Shown piece after piece: positions 1 to 6,901 of a DNA stretch of 18,873 nt (the stretch's first letter is position 1; every line of letters begins with the position of its first letter). The DNA is from Bacilli bacterium. Its GTDB lineage: Bacteria > Bacillota_I > Bacilli_A > RF39 > UBA660. The stretch covers positions 1 through 18,873 of the forward strand of contig JAFTYN010000046.1 in assembly GCA_017461465.1 (NCBI GenBank). The letters run 5' to 3'. The notes beneath the pieces were generated by a model. The model ran no database searches and had not been told where the DNA came from. It saw nothing but the letters and a program-made list of their open reading frames with translations. The translations under genes and the position numbers were made by a program.

Positions 1-1315
1 TAACGGAACCACTAACGGGTTTATTAAATTCAGTTATTATGAAGTTACTATCTGTAACTAACTGATTTCCACCTTCCTGTTTAGAAGCTTGGACTAAAGT
101 TCCATATTTATGACTAGAAGCACTCGCTGTAGTGTTATTAGTAAAGTTTATTGTATAAGATTTACCAGAAGTAAGTCCTACAATTGGAATATTTATAAAT
201 TCATATCCACCTGCTGATTGTAATCTTACAACTAAATCATCATAACTAGCTTTTACTAAGAATGTGCCTTGATCAAGAGTTAGAGTAGCTTCTTGATCAC
301 CAGATAAATATTCTTTTTGATAAACAGTTGTATTAGGTAAATCAATATATGGACTTGAAGGCTTAGGCGATTTAGTTATACTTACATTAGATAAATTAAA
401 GGTAGCGTTTTTATCACTAACTTTAGATAAATCCCAAATCCAGTACATAGTTTCTTTAGTGGCTATAAAACTTATAGTTGCAGTAGCATCATCTGTAGTA
501 ATACTTTTCCACATGAAGCCATTATTATATCCATCATAAACAATTAAAGCTTTTGAATTTGTATAATTGGTATTTGGAGTATCCATAACAGTACATCCAT
601 ATATTAAAGTGGAATTAGTACTAATAATAGTATTAGTATTAGATACACTAAATGTTAATTGATATAACTGACCAATTTCTAAATTTCTTAGTGGTAAATT
701 TATCTTTTCATATTGACCCCCAACATTAGTATAATCAATTGATATTGATTGTTCGTTTTGACTTGTTATTATACTGGCGTTATCAAAACCATATAGTGTA
801 ACACCATCCCAAGTATTTTTCTCAAATTTATAATTTAATAAGAAGTTTAGTATATTTTCTTCTAAATTAGCGCTTTCTTTGAATTTAAAAGTAGTAGTTA
901 TTATCATAGTTTCACCAGGATATATAATCTCACCAACTTTATCACATTCAAATGTTATATTAGTATTATCATAAGTATTTAAATTTGGATCATTTGAGTA
1001 TTCTATACCTTTAAATATATATTGCTCACTATAACTATTATAAATATAAGTATTAATCGTTATAGTAGAATTGTTATTATTTTTTTCTAGTATAACTTTA
1101 CCATCTAATAAGGTTTGGTACATTGAATTTGTTTTATAATTATCTATATCGTTATTAATTACATCTACTATAAAAATACCATCTTGAGGATTAGCATTAG
1201 CTTGTCCTTTAATATCCAATGTAATTGCATTAATGGACGAAAAACCAACTGATAAAAATAAAGAGATAATGATAATTATCATAATAAAGTAACGTTTGTT
1301 TTTCATATTTTTCAC
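1..1315 (-). CDS. Secreted surface protein with SipW-type leader (C-terminus beyond the window)
   Basis: The reading frame is open from a GTG at 1315 to the left edge: 438 codons and no stop. The start is chosen because AAGGAGGT (1330-1323) lies 7 nt upstream; ATG at 1317 is followed at once by TGA, ATG at 1322 abuts the SD, and ATG at 1306 is too far. The N-terminus is KNKR, then an Ile-rich hydrophobic stretch, then LSVGFSSINAITLDIKG. This is the pattern of SipW-dependent (TasA/camelysin-type) leaders in low-GC Firmicutes. The remainder is Asn/Thr/Ser-rich and beta-strand-like (segments such as YTINFTNNTT), as in jelly-roll or carbohydrate-binding modules, but I recognise no named domain. 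It is probably exported and wall- or matrix-associated. It is transcribed divergently from the 1415 operon. Confident as a real exported protein; function unknown. Confidence 0.85.
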   Translation of the reverse strand, partial: MKNMKNKRYFIMIIIIISLFLSVGFSSINAITLDIKGQANANPQDGIFIVDVINNDIDNYKTNSMYQTLLDGKVILEKNNNNSTITINTYIYNSYSEQYIFKGIEYSNDPNLNTYDNTNITFECDKVGEIIYPGETMIITTTFKFKESANLEENILNFLLNYKFEKNTWDGVTLYGFDNASIITSQNEQSISIDYTNVGGQYEKINLPLRNLEIGQLYQLTFSVSNTNTIISTNSTLIYGCTVMDTPNTNYTNSKALIVYDGYNNGFMWKSITTDDATATISFIATKETMYWIWDLSKVSDKNATFNLSNVSITKSPKPSSPYIDLPNTTVYQKEYLSGDQEATLTLDQGTFLVKASYDDLVVRLQSAGGYEFINIPIVGLTSGKSYTINFTNNTTASASSHKYGTLVQASKQEGGNQLVTDSNFIITEFNKPVSGSV

Positions 1316-1322
1316 ATATCAT

Positions 1323-1352
1323 ACCTCCTTATATTCTATAATAATTATATCA
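1323..1352 (-). promoter_or_regulatory. Promoter and SD of the SipW-leader gene
   Basis: On the minus strand an extended -10, TGATATAAT (1352-1344), precedes AAGGAGGT (1330-1323). No good -35 is visible. The SD position decides for the GTG start at 1315. Confidence 0.65.
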
Positions 1353-1390
1353 TAAAACAAAATATAGAAGTAAAAAAATAAAATATAGTG

Positions 1391-1408
1391 TATAATTATA
1401 TTAGGAGG
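1391..1408 (+). promoter_or_regulatory. Promoter -10 and SD of the 1415 operon
   Basis: A perfect TATAAT (1391-1396) is followed by AGGAGG (1403-1408) 6 nt before ATG 1415. The -35 region is weak. The in-frame GTG at 1388 lies at or upstream of this -10 box, so it is not the start. Confidence 0.65.
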
Positions 1409-1414
1409 AATATT

Positions 1415-3037
1415 ATGAGAAAGAAAAGTAGAATAATTATTGAAGAAAAGGGGAGTAATCAAGTAGTAAATATATTAATTACTATAGTTGTTGCTTTTAT
1501 TATATTCTTTTTTAGCTTGCCAGCTTTAAATATAACAAGCATGAGCTTTTGGGGATATATAGCAGCAGTACTTGGAATATATCTTGCATTAAATTTCTTT
1601 ACTAATTTAGATAGTAAAGGAAAATTAGTTAGAAATGTGAAACTTGTAAGTGTAACTGGGATAATAATACTTGCTATGTTTGTATTAATATTTATTGTTA
1701 ATTTTATTTTATCACCAGTGTTTATGTCTAAAAATTATGCTGAAAGAATTACAGTTCTTGAAGATTCAACATTTGAAGAAGATATAGAACTAGTAGATTT
1801 TGATACTTTAGCATTACTTGATAAAGCATCAAGTCAAAAATTAGGTGATAGAGTTATGGGACAAATGCCAGAATTAGTATCACAATTTTATGTGTCAAAT
1901 TTGTATACACAAATAAATTATAATAATGAGATTATAAGAGTAACACCTCTTGAATATAACGGTTTATTTAAATATATAGCCAATTATAAAGAGGGTGTAA
2001 AAGGTTATATTACAGTTGACTCTGTAACAGGAGAATCTAAATTAGTAAAACTTGAAAAAGGTATGAAATATATGCCTTCTGCTATTTTAATGGATAATCT
2101 AGATAGAAAACTTAGATTTGAATATCCAACTAAAATATTTGGAGAAAAAACATTTGAACTTGATAATGAAGGAAATCCATATTGGATAGTGCCTACTATT
2201 AAATATTCAGGTGTAGAAATAATGAAAGAAATAGAAGGTGCTATAATACTTGATCCAATAACTGGAAAATCTAAATTTTATGATGTAAAAGATATTCCAA
2301 CTTGGGTTGACCATGTTTATAGTGCTAATTTAATAATAGAACAATTAGATGACTGGGGACAATATAAAGATGGATTCTTAAATAGTATATTTGGTCAAAA
2401 GAATGTTACTATGACTACTGATGGCTATAATTATATGGCTATGAATGATGATGTATATTTATATACTGGTATTACTTCAGTGTCAACAGATGAATCTAAT
2501 TTAGGATTTGTTCTTACTAATATGAGAACTAAAGAAACAAATTTCTATTCTGTTCCAGGAGCAGAAGAATATAGTGCTATGGAAAGTGCTAAAGGACAAG
2601 TTCAACAAATGAAATATGAAGCAACTTTCCCACTTTTAATAAACCTAAATGGAAAACCTACATATTTAATGTCTCTTAAAGATAATGCTGGTTTAGTTAA
2701 AATGTATGCTTTTGTAGATGTTGTTGATTATCAAAAAGTAGTAGTAACTGATGCATCAGCAGGTATTGAAGTAGCCGCTAAAAATTATCTAGGTGAAGCT
2801 AATATAGAAGTAGATGATAGTAAATTAGAAACAAAGGAAATAACAGTTAAATCAATAGATACAGCAGTTATTGATGGATATACTTATTACTATATAAAAG
2901 ATACAGAAAGAAATAAATATATGGCTTCTATATCAATAAATAAAGAAAAATTACCTTTCGTAGAAGTAGGAAGTGTAGTAACAATCTCATATCAAAAAAC
3001 AGATAATGAAGTTATTGTTATTCAAAAAATAAGATAA
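1415..3037 (+). CDS. Membrane protein with PepSY-like extracytoplasmic region, function unknown
   Basis: 540 aa from ATG 1415, supported by AGGAGG 6 nt upstream. The N-terminus is basic, followed by three predicted membrane spans (about residues 17-36, 45-61 and 77-101). A large soluble part of about 440 residues follows, presumably outside the cell. Two segments resemble PepSY units: one around 180-214 with GYITVDSVTGESKLV, one around 263-300 with AIILDPITGKSKFYDV. The last 70 residues (EITVKSIDTAV to the end) form a compact beta-rich block reminiscent of an OB-fold. Both comparisons are by eye only. The gene is followed one base later by another membrane-protein gene, so the two are probably co-translated. 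I do not recognise a named family. PepSY-like domains are often linked to inhibiting proteases, but no activity can be assigned. Confidence 0.8.
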   Translation: MRKKSRIIIEEKGSNQVVNILITIVVAFIIFFFSLPALNITSMSFWGYIAAVLGIYLALNFFTNLDSKGKLVRNVKLVSVTGIIILAMFVLIFIVNFILSPVFMSKNYAERITVLEDSTFEEDIELVDFDTLALLDKASSQKLGDRVMGQMPELVSQFYVSNLYTQINYNNEIIRVTPLEYNGLFKYIANYKEGVKGYITVDSVTGESKLVKLEKGMKYMPSAILMDNLDRKLRFEYPTKIFGEKTFELDNEGNPYWIVPTIKYSGVEIMKEIEGAIILDPITGKSKFYDVKDIPTWVDHVYSANLIIEQLDDWGQYKDGFLNSIFGQKNVTMTTDGYNYMAMNDDVYLYTGITSVSTDESNLGFVLTNMRTKETNFYSVPGAEEYSAMESAKGQVQQMKYEATFPLLINLNGKPTYLMSLKDNAGLVKMYAFVDVVDYQKVVVTDASAGIEVAAKNYLGEANIEVDDSKLETKEITVKSIDTAVIDGYTYYYIKDTERNKYMASISINKEKLPFVEVGSVVTISYQKTDNEVIVIQKIR

Positions 3038-3038
3038 T

Positions 3039-3908
3039 ATGAATAAAGATGTAGAAAAAAAAGTATTATATATATTTGGTATAGCGTGCATAATAATTAG
3101 TTTGTTTTTACCATTTTATAAATTGAATGCTACCACATATGCTCTTCATTTTTCTGAATTTTTACTGATGTCAATCATTATTAATTTAGTAGGATTATTT
3201 CAAAAAAAATATTATTATAAGAGTGCTTTATCTCTTATTACAACAGATATTGTTACTATTTTTATTGAATATTTAATGAGAAAAACTGCTTTTGGTGCAT
3301 GTTCATTTGGTGTTGGTCTAATTGTTTATATAGTTGGTGCTATTTGTCTTGTTATTGCTAATTTAATGGATAGAGAAAAAGTGATGCAATTAGGTAATCA
3401 ATTATTAGTGCCAACTTCTGAAGATGATTTAGATAGTTTTGTTTTAGGCAAATATATTTTAGGCCTAGATGGTGGCGATCCATTATCAGATGCTGTTATT
3501 GTAGATGAATCTGAAAAGAAAGAATTAGTAATTACAATAGTAGAAAAGAAGAATATAGATAAAATAAAAAATGAGTATGATCTTGTACCTGAAACACATA
3601 TCATTAAGTATGATAATATACTAGAAATAAAAACAAATACAACTATTAGGATGACTACTGCAACTGATAGTATGGACATTCAAGCTAGAAATGTTATGGT
3701 TCATGCGCTTACACGTTTTGGATTAGGAAGAATGAGTTATGCACTTCCTGAAGCATATGAAATGGAAGTACAAAAAATGACACCAGTTAATAGAATACAT
3801 ATAAGATTTTATGATGATGTAGAAAAAGATGAAGATGAGTTTGTATTTGAAACTTTTAATAAATATGACCAAGTTTTAGTAAACTTACAAGATAAAATTA
3901 AAAAGTAG
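3039..3908 (+). CDS. Four-span membrane protein with soluble C-terminal domain, function unknown
   Basis: 289 aa; ATG 3039 lies one base after the upstream TAA and has no convincing SD, so translation is probably coupled to the 1415 gene. Predicted spans are at about residues 8-27, 37-53, 61-79 and 84-108. A soluble domain of about 180 residues follows, mixed alpha/beta with repeated short strands (such as IHIRFYDDV and DEFVFETF) in a PH-like alternation. It is probably cytoplasmic, by the positive-inside rule. No catalytic motif and no family was recognised. The stop codon lies inside a terminator stem, which ends the operon. Constant pairing with the 540-aa protein in other genomes would suggest a complex. 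Confidence 0.78.
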   Translation: MNKDVEKKVLYIFGIACIIISLFLPFYKLNATTYALHFSEFLLMSIIINLVGLFQKKYYYKSALSLITTDIVTIFIEYLMRKTAFGACSFGVGLIVYIVGAICLVIANLMDREKVMQLGNQLLVPTSEDDLDSFVLGKYILGLDGGDPLSDAVIVDESEKKELVITIVEKKNIDKIKNEYDLVPETHIIKYDNILEIKTNTTIRMTTATDSMDIQARNVMVHALTRFGLGRMSYALPEAYEMEVQKMTPVNRIHIRFYDDVEKDEDEFVFETFNKYDQVLVNLQDKIKK

Positions 3909-3924
3909 GAGTAATCCTACTTTT
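3901..3924. terminator. Bidirectional terminator between convergent genes
   Basis: Perfect 10-bp stem AAAAGTAGGA / TCCTACTTTT (3901-3910 and 3915-3924) with loop GTAA. T-runs follow on both strands. The TAG of the plus gene (3906-3908) and the TAG of the minus gene (3919-3917) both lie within the structure. Confidence 0.9.
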
Positions 3925-4171
3925 TTGTTATTCTATTTTCTATAATAGAACCAAGATAAGAACCAATAATAGCGCCTAAACAAAAGGATATAATCTTAAA
4001 TATATTTTTATTTATATTACTTATTACCATACTTGTACTAAATATCCATACTAAAGAAATTAGTCCATTTAATATAGCGCCAAGTATCTTTTTATTTTTA
4101 GCAATTACTATTATTCTAACAGTACTCAGCATATTTTCAACTACCTTATTAAAAAAGATAAGAAAATACAT
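3917..4171 (-). CDS. UPF0316 / DUF5698-like small membrane protein
   Basis: 84 aa, start ATG 4171 with GGTGAT just upstream. The sequence shows an N-terminal hydrophobic segment and then VRIIVIAKNKKILGAILNGLISLVWIFSTSMVISNI with a C-terminal span ending GAIIGSYLGSIIE (fragments quoted in parts: R-T/I-I-V near 19-23, LVWIF near 40-44, GSYLGSIIE near 70-78). This matches the N-terminal membrane domain (DUF5698) of UPF0316 proteins, in which RTI, W and G-x-Y-L-G positions recur. Usual family members are about 170-180 aa and carry a cytosolic DUF2179 domain after the spans; that domain is absent here. The reading frame ends cleanly in a terminator, so this looks like a short natural form rather than a frameshift. 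Function in the family is unknown. Confidence 0.72.
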   Translation of the reverse strand: MYFLIFFNKVVENMLSTVRIIVIAKNKKILGAILNGLISLVWIFSTSMVISNINKNIFKIISFCLGAIIGSYLGSIIENRITKK

Positions 4172-4206
4172 AATATCACCATTTAATTATGAACCTAAAA
4201 AAACTT

Positions 4207-4214
4207 TATATACA
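4207..4214 (-). promoter_or_regulatory. Possible promoter of the UPF0316-like gene
   Basis: Minus-strand TGTATATA (4214-4207), 34 nt from the ATG at 4171, could act as a -10 element. It is weak (TATATA), has no clear -35 and overlaps the tandem repeat. Confidence 0.3.
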
Positions 4215-4230
4215 TAATTTCACATAATTT
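4212..4230 (+). repeat. Tandem 10-bp direct repeat, candidate regulator site
   Basis: ACATAATTT occurs at 4212-4220 and again at 4222-4230, with exactly 10-bp periodicity. A poorer third copy (ACAAAATA) follows at 4233-4240. OmpR/PhoP-family regulators bind tandem half-sites about one helical turn apart, and such a regulator is encoded next door; the link is inference. Confidence 0.5.
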
Positions 4231-4383
4231 AAACAAAATATAGCCACAATTATATTTTATACTCATTATAGTGGAGGTGGTTAACTAATATTACTATAAA
4301 AAATAAACGTTAAAGAGATAATAATATTTAATAAATAATACACTCTAAGCAAGTTGGAGGTGATGGAATAATAAGAAAAAAGA

Positions 4384-4404
4384 TGATATACTACTGATGA
4401 GGTG
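4384..4404 (+). promoter_or_regulatory. Promoter and SD of the two-component operon
   Basis: Extended -10 TGATATACT (4384-4392), then GAGGTG (4399-4404), 5 nt before ATG 4410. No clear -35. Confidence 0.6.
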
Positions 4405-4409
4405 TTTTT

Positions 4410-5069
4410 ATGTACAAAATATGTTTAGTAGAAGATGAAGTTAATTTAAATAACCTTATTAAAAATTATTTAGAACATGAAGGATATGAAGTCATAACTA
4501 TATATAATGGTAATGATACTCTTAAGGTCATAAATGATAATATAAACTTATGGATTTTAGATATTATGCTAGGAGATGATGTAAGTGGTTATGATATTAT
4601 CAAAAAAATAAGAGAAAATAATAAAGATGTACCTGTTATTTTTACTTCAGCACGTGATCAAGATTTAGATAAGATTATAGGTTTAGAACTTGGAAGTGAC
4701 GATTATGTCACAAAGCCTTATTCCCCTAAGGAACTAATATTAAGAGTTAATAAACTTATTTCTAGAGTATATGGTGATAGTAATAATATGATTATTACTT
4801 ACGAAAACTATGAAATTGATACATCTAAAAGAGAAGTAAAAGATAATGGCACAGAAGTTAAATTAACTACACTTGAGTTTGATTTACTAATGCTTTTTAT
4901 TAATAATAAGAATCGCTCTTTTAGTAGAGAAGAAGTTTTAAAAAATGTATGGGGCGATGATTATTTTGGTAGTGATCGTGTTGTAGATGATTTGGTAAGA
5001 AGATTAAGAAAAAAGATGCCTAATATGCGTATTAATACATTATATGGGTATGGATATAGGTTATCATAA
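4410..5069 (+). CDS. OmpR/PhoB-family response regulator
   Basis: 219 aa. The receiver domain spans about residues 1-118: acidic pocket E8-D9-E10, phospho-acceptor D51 (in WILDIML), switch residue S80 (in VIFTSA), invariant K102 (in YVTKPY). The winged-helix DNA-binding domain spans about 127-219, with KLTTLEFDLL, the recognition region FGSDRVVDDLVRRLRKK and the terminal wing TLYGYGYRL. It should be phosphorylated by the kinase encoded immediately downstream and then bind DNA as a tandem dimer. Its TAA overlaps the kinase ATG by one base (TAATG), so the pair is translationally coupled. The architecture is VanR/PhoP-like, but the sequence does not tell the signal or regulon. No van resistance genes lie next to it, so a vancomycin role should not be assumed. 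Confidence 0.95.
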   Translation: MYKICLVEDEVNLNNLIKNYLEHEGYEVITIYNGNDTLKVINDNINLWILDIMLGDDVSGYDIIKKIRENNKDVPVIFTSARDQDLDKIIGLELGSDDYVTKPYSPKELILRVNKLISRVYGDSNNMIITYENYEIDTSKREVKDNGTEVKLTTLEFDLLMLFINNKNRSFSREEVLKNVWGDDYFGSDRVVDDLVRRLRKKMPNMRINTLYGYGYRLS

Positions 5070-6331
5070 TGAAAGATTTTAATCTATCAAAGCAACTTCT
5101 TTGGATAGTAATAGTTATATTTTCTGTTATAGTACTTGCTTTAGGATATTTACTTCCAAGTGTTCTAGTGCCAGTATATGAAAATAATATATATAATATT
5201 TTAAAACAACCATTAGATCTTATGAATGATTCAGATTTTAATAATTATGAATTTGATTCAGATATAGCATATTTATATGTAACAAATGATGGTAATATTA
5301 TTCAGTCTACTAACTTATTTAAAGTAATTAAAATATCTTCAAAACAAATATTAAGTAAAATAGATAGCACTCATGGTAAATTTAGTTATCTTGGTAAAAC
5401 ATACTATTATACTTCCGAAACCGATAACTATGTTACTAAAATTGCTATAACTAATGATAATTATATAATAAAGATAAAAGAAGAAATAATTAATACAATC
5501 TTTCCGGTATTAATATTTACTTTATTAATAATAATTGGACTAGTCTTACTATGGTCACAATTATTAATAAAAAGAGTTGAACACTTAAAAGAAAAAGTAG
5601 ACAACTTAGATAATGATAATTATAAAAATAAGTTTAATTATTGCTTTAATGATGAACTATATTCTTTATCCAATTCTATTGATTCAATGAAAGAAACACT
5701 AAAAAGACAAGAAGAATATAAGAATCAAATGTATCAAAATATATCACATGATTTTAAAACCCCAATTACTGTAATTAAATCTTATATAGAAGGTATAGAA
5801 GATGGGATAGAGACCAAAGAAGAAGGACTTAAAGTAATAAAAGAACAAATAAATAAATTAGAACTAAAAGTACACTCCTTACTATATTTAAATAAATTAA
5901 ATTATATAAAAGATTTAGATAATATAAAAAAAGAAACTACAGATGTCTCTCGGGTTATTATAGAGTCTGTAGAAAAATTTAAATTACAAACACCAAATGT
6001 CAAATGGGATGTTAATTTACAAGATAAAAAATGTATTTATCGAGGAACCTTTGATATGTGGGAAGCTATTATTGATAATTTACTAAATAATTTTGTCAGA
6101 TACGCAGATAAATCAATAAAAATAACTATTAAAAACAATAAAATAATCTTATATAACGATGGACCTAACATCGACCCTAATATACTAAATGATATTTTTA
6201 CTCCGTATAAAAAAGGCGTAAAAGGACAATTTGGTTTAGGATTATCAATAGTAAAAAAGACTATTATGCTTTTAGGTTATGAGATTTCCGTTCATAACGA
6301 GAAAAAAGGAATTAGTTTTATTATAAAATAA
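5069..6331 (+). CDS. Membrane sensor histidine kinase
   Basis: 420 aa, starting in the TAATG overlap with the response regulator. TM1 is at about 10-35, an extracytoplasmic sensor of about 105 residues (36-141) has no recognised fold, and TM2 is at about 142-163. A short HAMP-like linker follows. The HisKA phospho-acceptor is H227 in NISHDFKTPI, with the canonical E/D replaced by D228. In the ATPase domain the N box is around N337 (IIDNLLNNF), the G1 box at D364-G365-P366, and the G2 box GQFGLGLSI at 386-394. All catalytic elements are present, so it should autophosphorylate and pass phosphate to D51 of the partner regulator. Length and domain order are usual for VanS/PhoR-like kinases. The ligand cannot be inferred. 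The stop codon sits in a terminator stem. Confidence 0.95.
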   Translation: MKDFNLSKQLLWIVIVIFSVIVLALGYLLPSVLVPVYENNIYNILKQPLDLMNDSDFNNYEFDSDIAYLYVTNDGNIIQSTNLFKVIKISSKQILSKIDSTHGKFSYLGKTYYYTSETDNYVTKIAITNDNYIIKIKEEIINTIFPVLIFTLLIIIGLVLLWSQLLIKRVEHLKEKVDNLDNDNYKNKFNYCFNDELYSLSNSIDSMKETLKRQEEYKNQMYQNISHDFKTPITVIKSYIEGIEDGIETKEEGLKVIKEQINKLELKVHSLLYLNKLNYIKDLDNIKKETTDVSRVIIESVEKFKLQTPNVKWDVNLQDKKCIYRGTFDMWEAIIDNLLNNFVRYADKSIKITIKNNKIILYNDGPNIDPNILNDIFTPYKKGVKGQFGLGLSIVKKTIMLLGYEISVHNEKKGISFIIK

Positions 6332-6351
6332 GTCGCAAGACTTATTTTTTT
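6326..6351 (+). terminator. Intrinsic terminator of the two-component operon
   Basis: 9-bp stem AAATAAGTC / GACTTATTT (6326-6334 and 6339-6347) closed by a GCAA (GNRA) tetraloop, followed by T-run 6345-6351. The kinase stop codon is part of the left arm. Confidence 0.9.
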
Positions 6352-6352
6352 A

Positions 6353-6377
6353 TGTTATACTAATTATAATAGAGGTG
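6353..6377 (+). promoter_or_regulatory. Promoter and SD of the 163-aa gene
   Basis: Extended -10 TGTTATACT (6353-6361) immediately follows the upstream terminator. A second TATAAT (6365-6370) is too close to the start to be useful. The SD GAGGTGA (about 6372-6378) lies 4-5 nt before ATG 6383. Confidence 0.55.
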
Positions 6378-6382
6378 AGTAT

Positions 6383-6874
6383 ATGGAAACAAGTAGAGCT
6401 ACTATAAATACTTATGATTATAGCAGAAATAATTCTTATAAAAGGAGAATGAAAATAACTCTTGATAAAGTTATTGGTTTTATTGCTGTAATGTTGATTT
6501 TAATTGTTGGCTTTTTTATAGCAATTAAATATAATGATGAAACTAAATTACTTAAAATTGATAAAATGTTAGCACAATCAATTAATAATATGCAAAAGGT
6601 AGTATCTGATCCTGATTTTAAGGATACTTATAAATTAGTAACTTTCCCAGATGATTCTGGTATTGTTTCTGAAAATGGTCAAATCATAAGTGAATTTGAT
6701 ACAAAATTACCTGAATTTGAAGATGGATATATTATGATGTATTCAGAAAGAGAATATTATTATGAGCTTCAATATGAAGGTTACTGTATAACAAAAGAAT
6801 TAAAAGATGAAGTATATAAAGTTAATATATTTAAAAAATGTACTAAAGAAAAGGTAGCTAATGTAAAAAAATAA
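6383..6874 (+). CDS. Small single-span membrane protein, function unknown
   Basis: 163 aa with its own promoter and terminator. A hydrophilic N-terminal tail of about 27 residues (polar, with KRR before the span) precedes one membrane segment at about 29-48 (VIGFIAVMLILIVGFFIAI). A soluble, probably extracytoplasmic domain of about 115 residues follows, with many Asp/Glu/Tyr and two cysteines (in GYCIT and KKCTK) that could form a disulphide. The start ATG 6383 has a proper SD; the internal ATG with AAAGGAGA directly abutting it is less suitable. I recognise no family. Its position right after the two-component operon, but behind a terminator, makes it a possible target gene rather than an operon member. 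Confidence 0.75.
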   Translation: METSRATINTYDYSRNNSYKRRMKITLDKVIGFIAVMLILIVGFFIAIKYNDETKLLKIDKMLAQSINNMQKVVSDPDFKDTYKLVTFPDDSGIVSENGQIISEFDTKLPEFEDGYIMMYSEREYYYELQYEGYCITKELKDEVYKVNIFKKCTKEKVANVKK

Positions 6875-6901
6875 GAGATATTTTAAAATATCTCTTATTT
6901 T
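6868..6901. terminator. Perfect 34-bp palindromic bidirectional terminator
   Basis: A perfect inverted repeat centred between 6884 and 6885 (centre TTTTAAAA, flanks AAAATAAGAGATA and its complement), with T-tracts on both strands. Both convergent stop codons (6872-6874 plus, 6897-6895 minus) are inside the arms. Confidence 0.9.

Larger units (their letters stand above)
4172..4409. other. Non-coding regulatory interval between divergent genes
   Basis: 238 nt between the UPF0316-like gene and the response regulator, the largest gene-free interval in the window. It holds a tandem direct repeat (4212-4230), a possible minus-strand -10 (4212-4207) and two strong SD-like stretches without an open frame (GTGGAGGTGG near 4271-4280 and TTGGAGGTGATGG near 4354-4366). 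It ends with the TCS promoter at 4384-4392. No ORF longer than a few codons follows either orphan SD, and I see no RNA gene. Confidence 0.6.

Noticed and set aside
1388..1414. Upstream in-frame GTG extending the 1415 gene by 9 codons
   Set aside because: It lies at or before the TATAAT box of the promoter, while AGGAGG is placed properly for ATG 1415.
3398..3679. Minus-strand open frame inside the 289-aa membrane gene
   Set aside because: Shadow of the plus-strand gene: no SD and no family match.
4410..6331. Vancomycin-resistance VanRS operon
   Set aside because: Architecture is VanR/VanS-like, but there is no vanA, vanH or vanX type gene; ddl is far away, on the other strand and keeps the D-Ala-D-Ala tyrosine.
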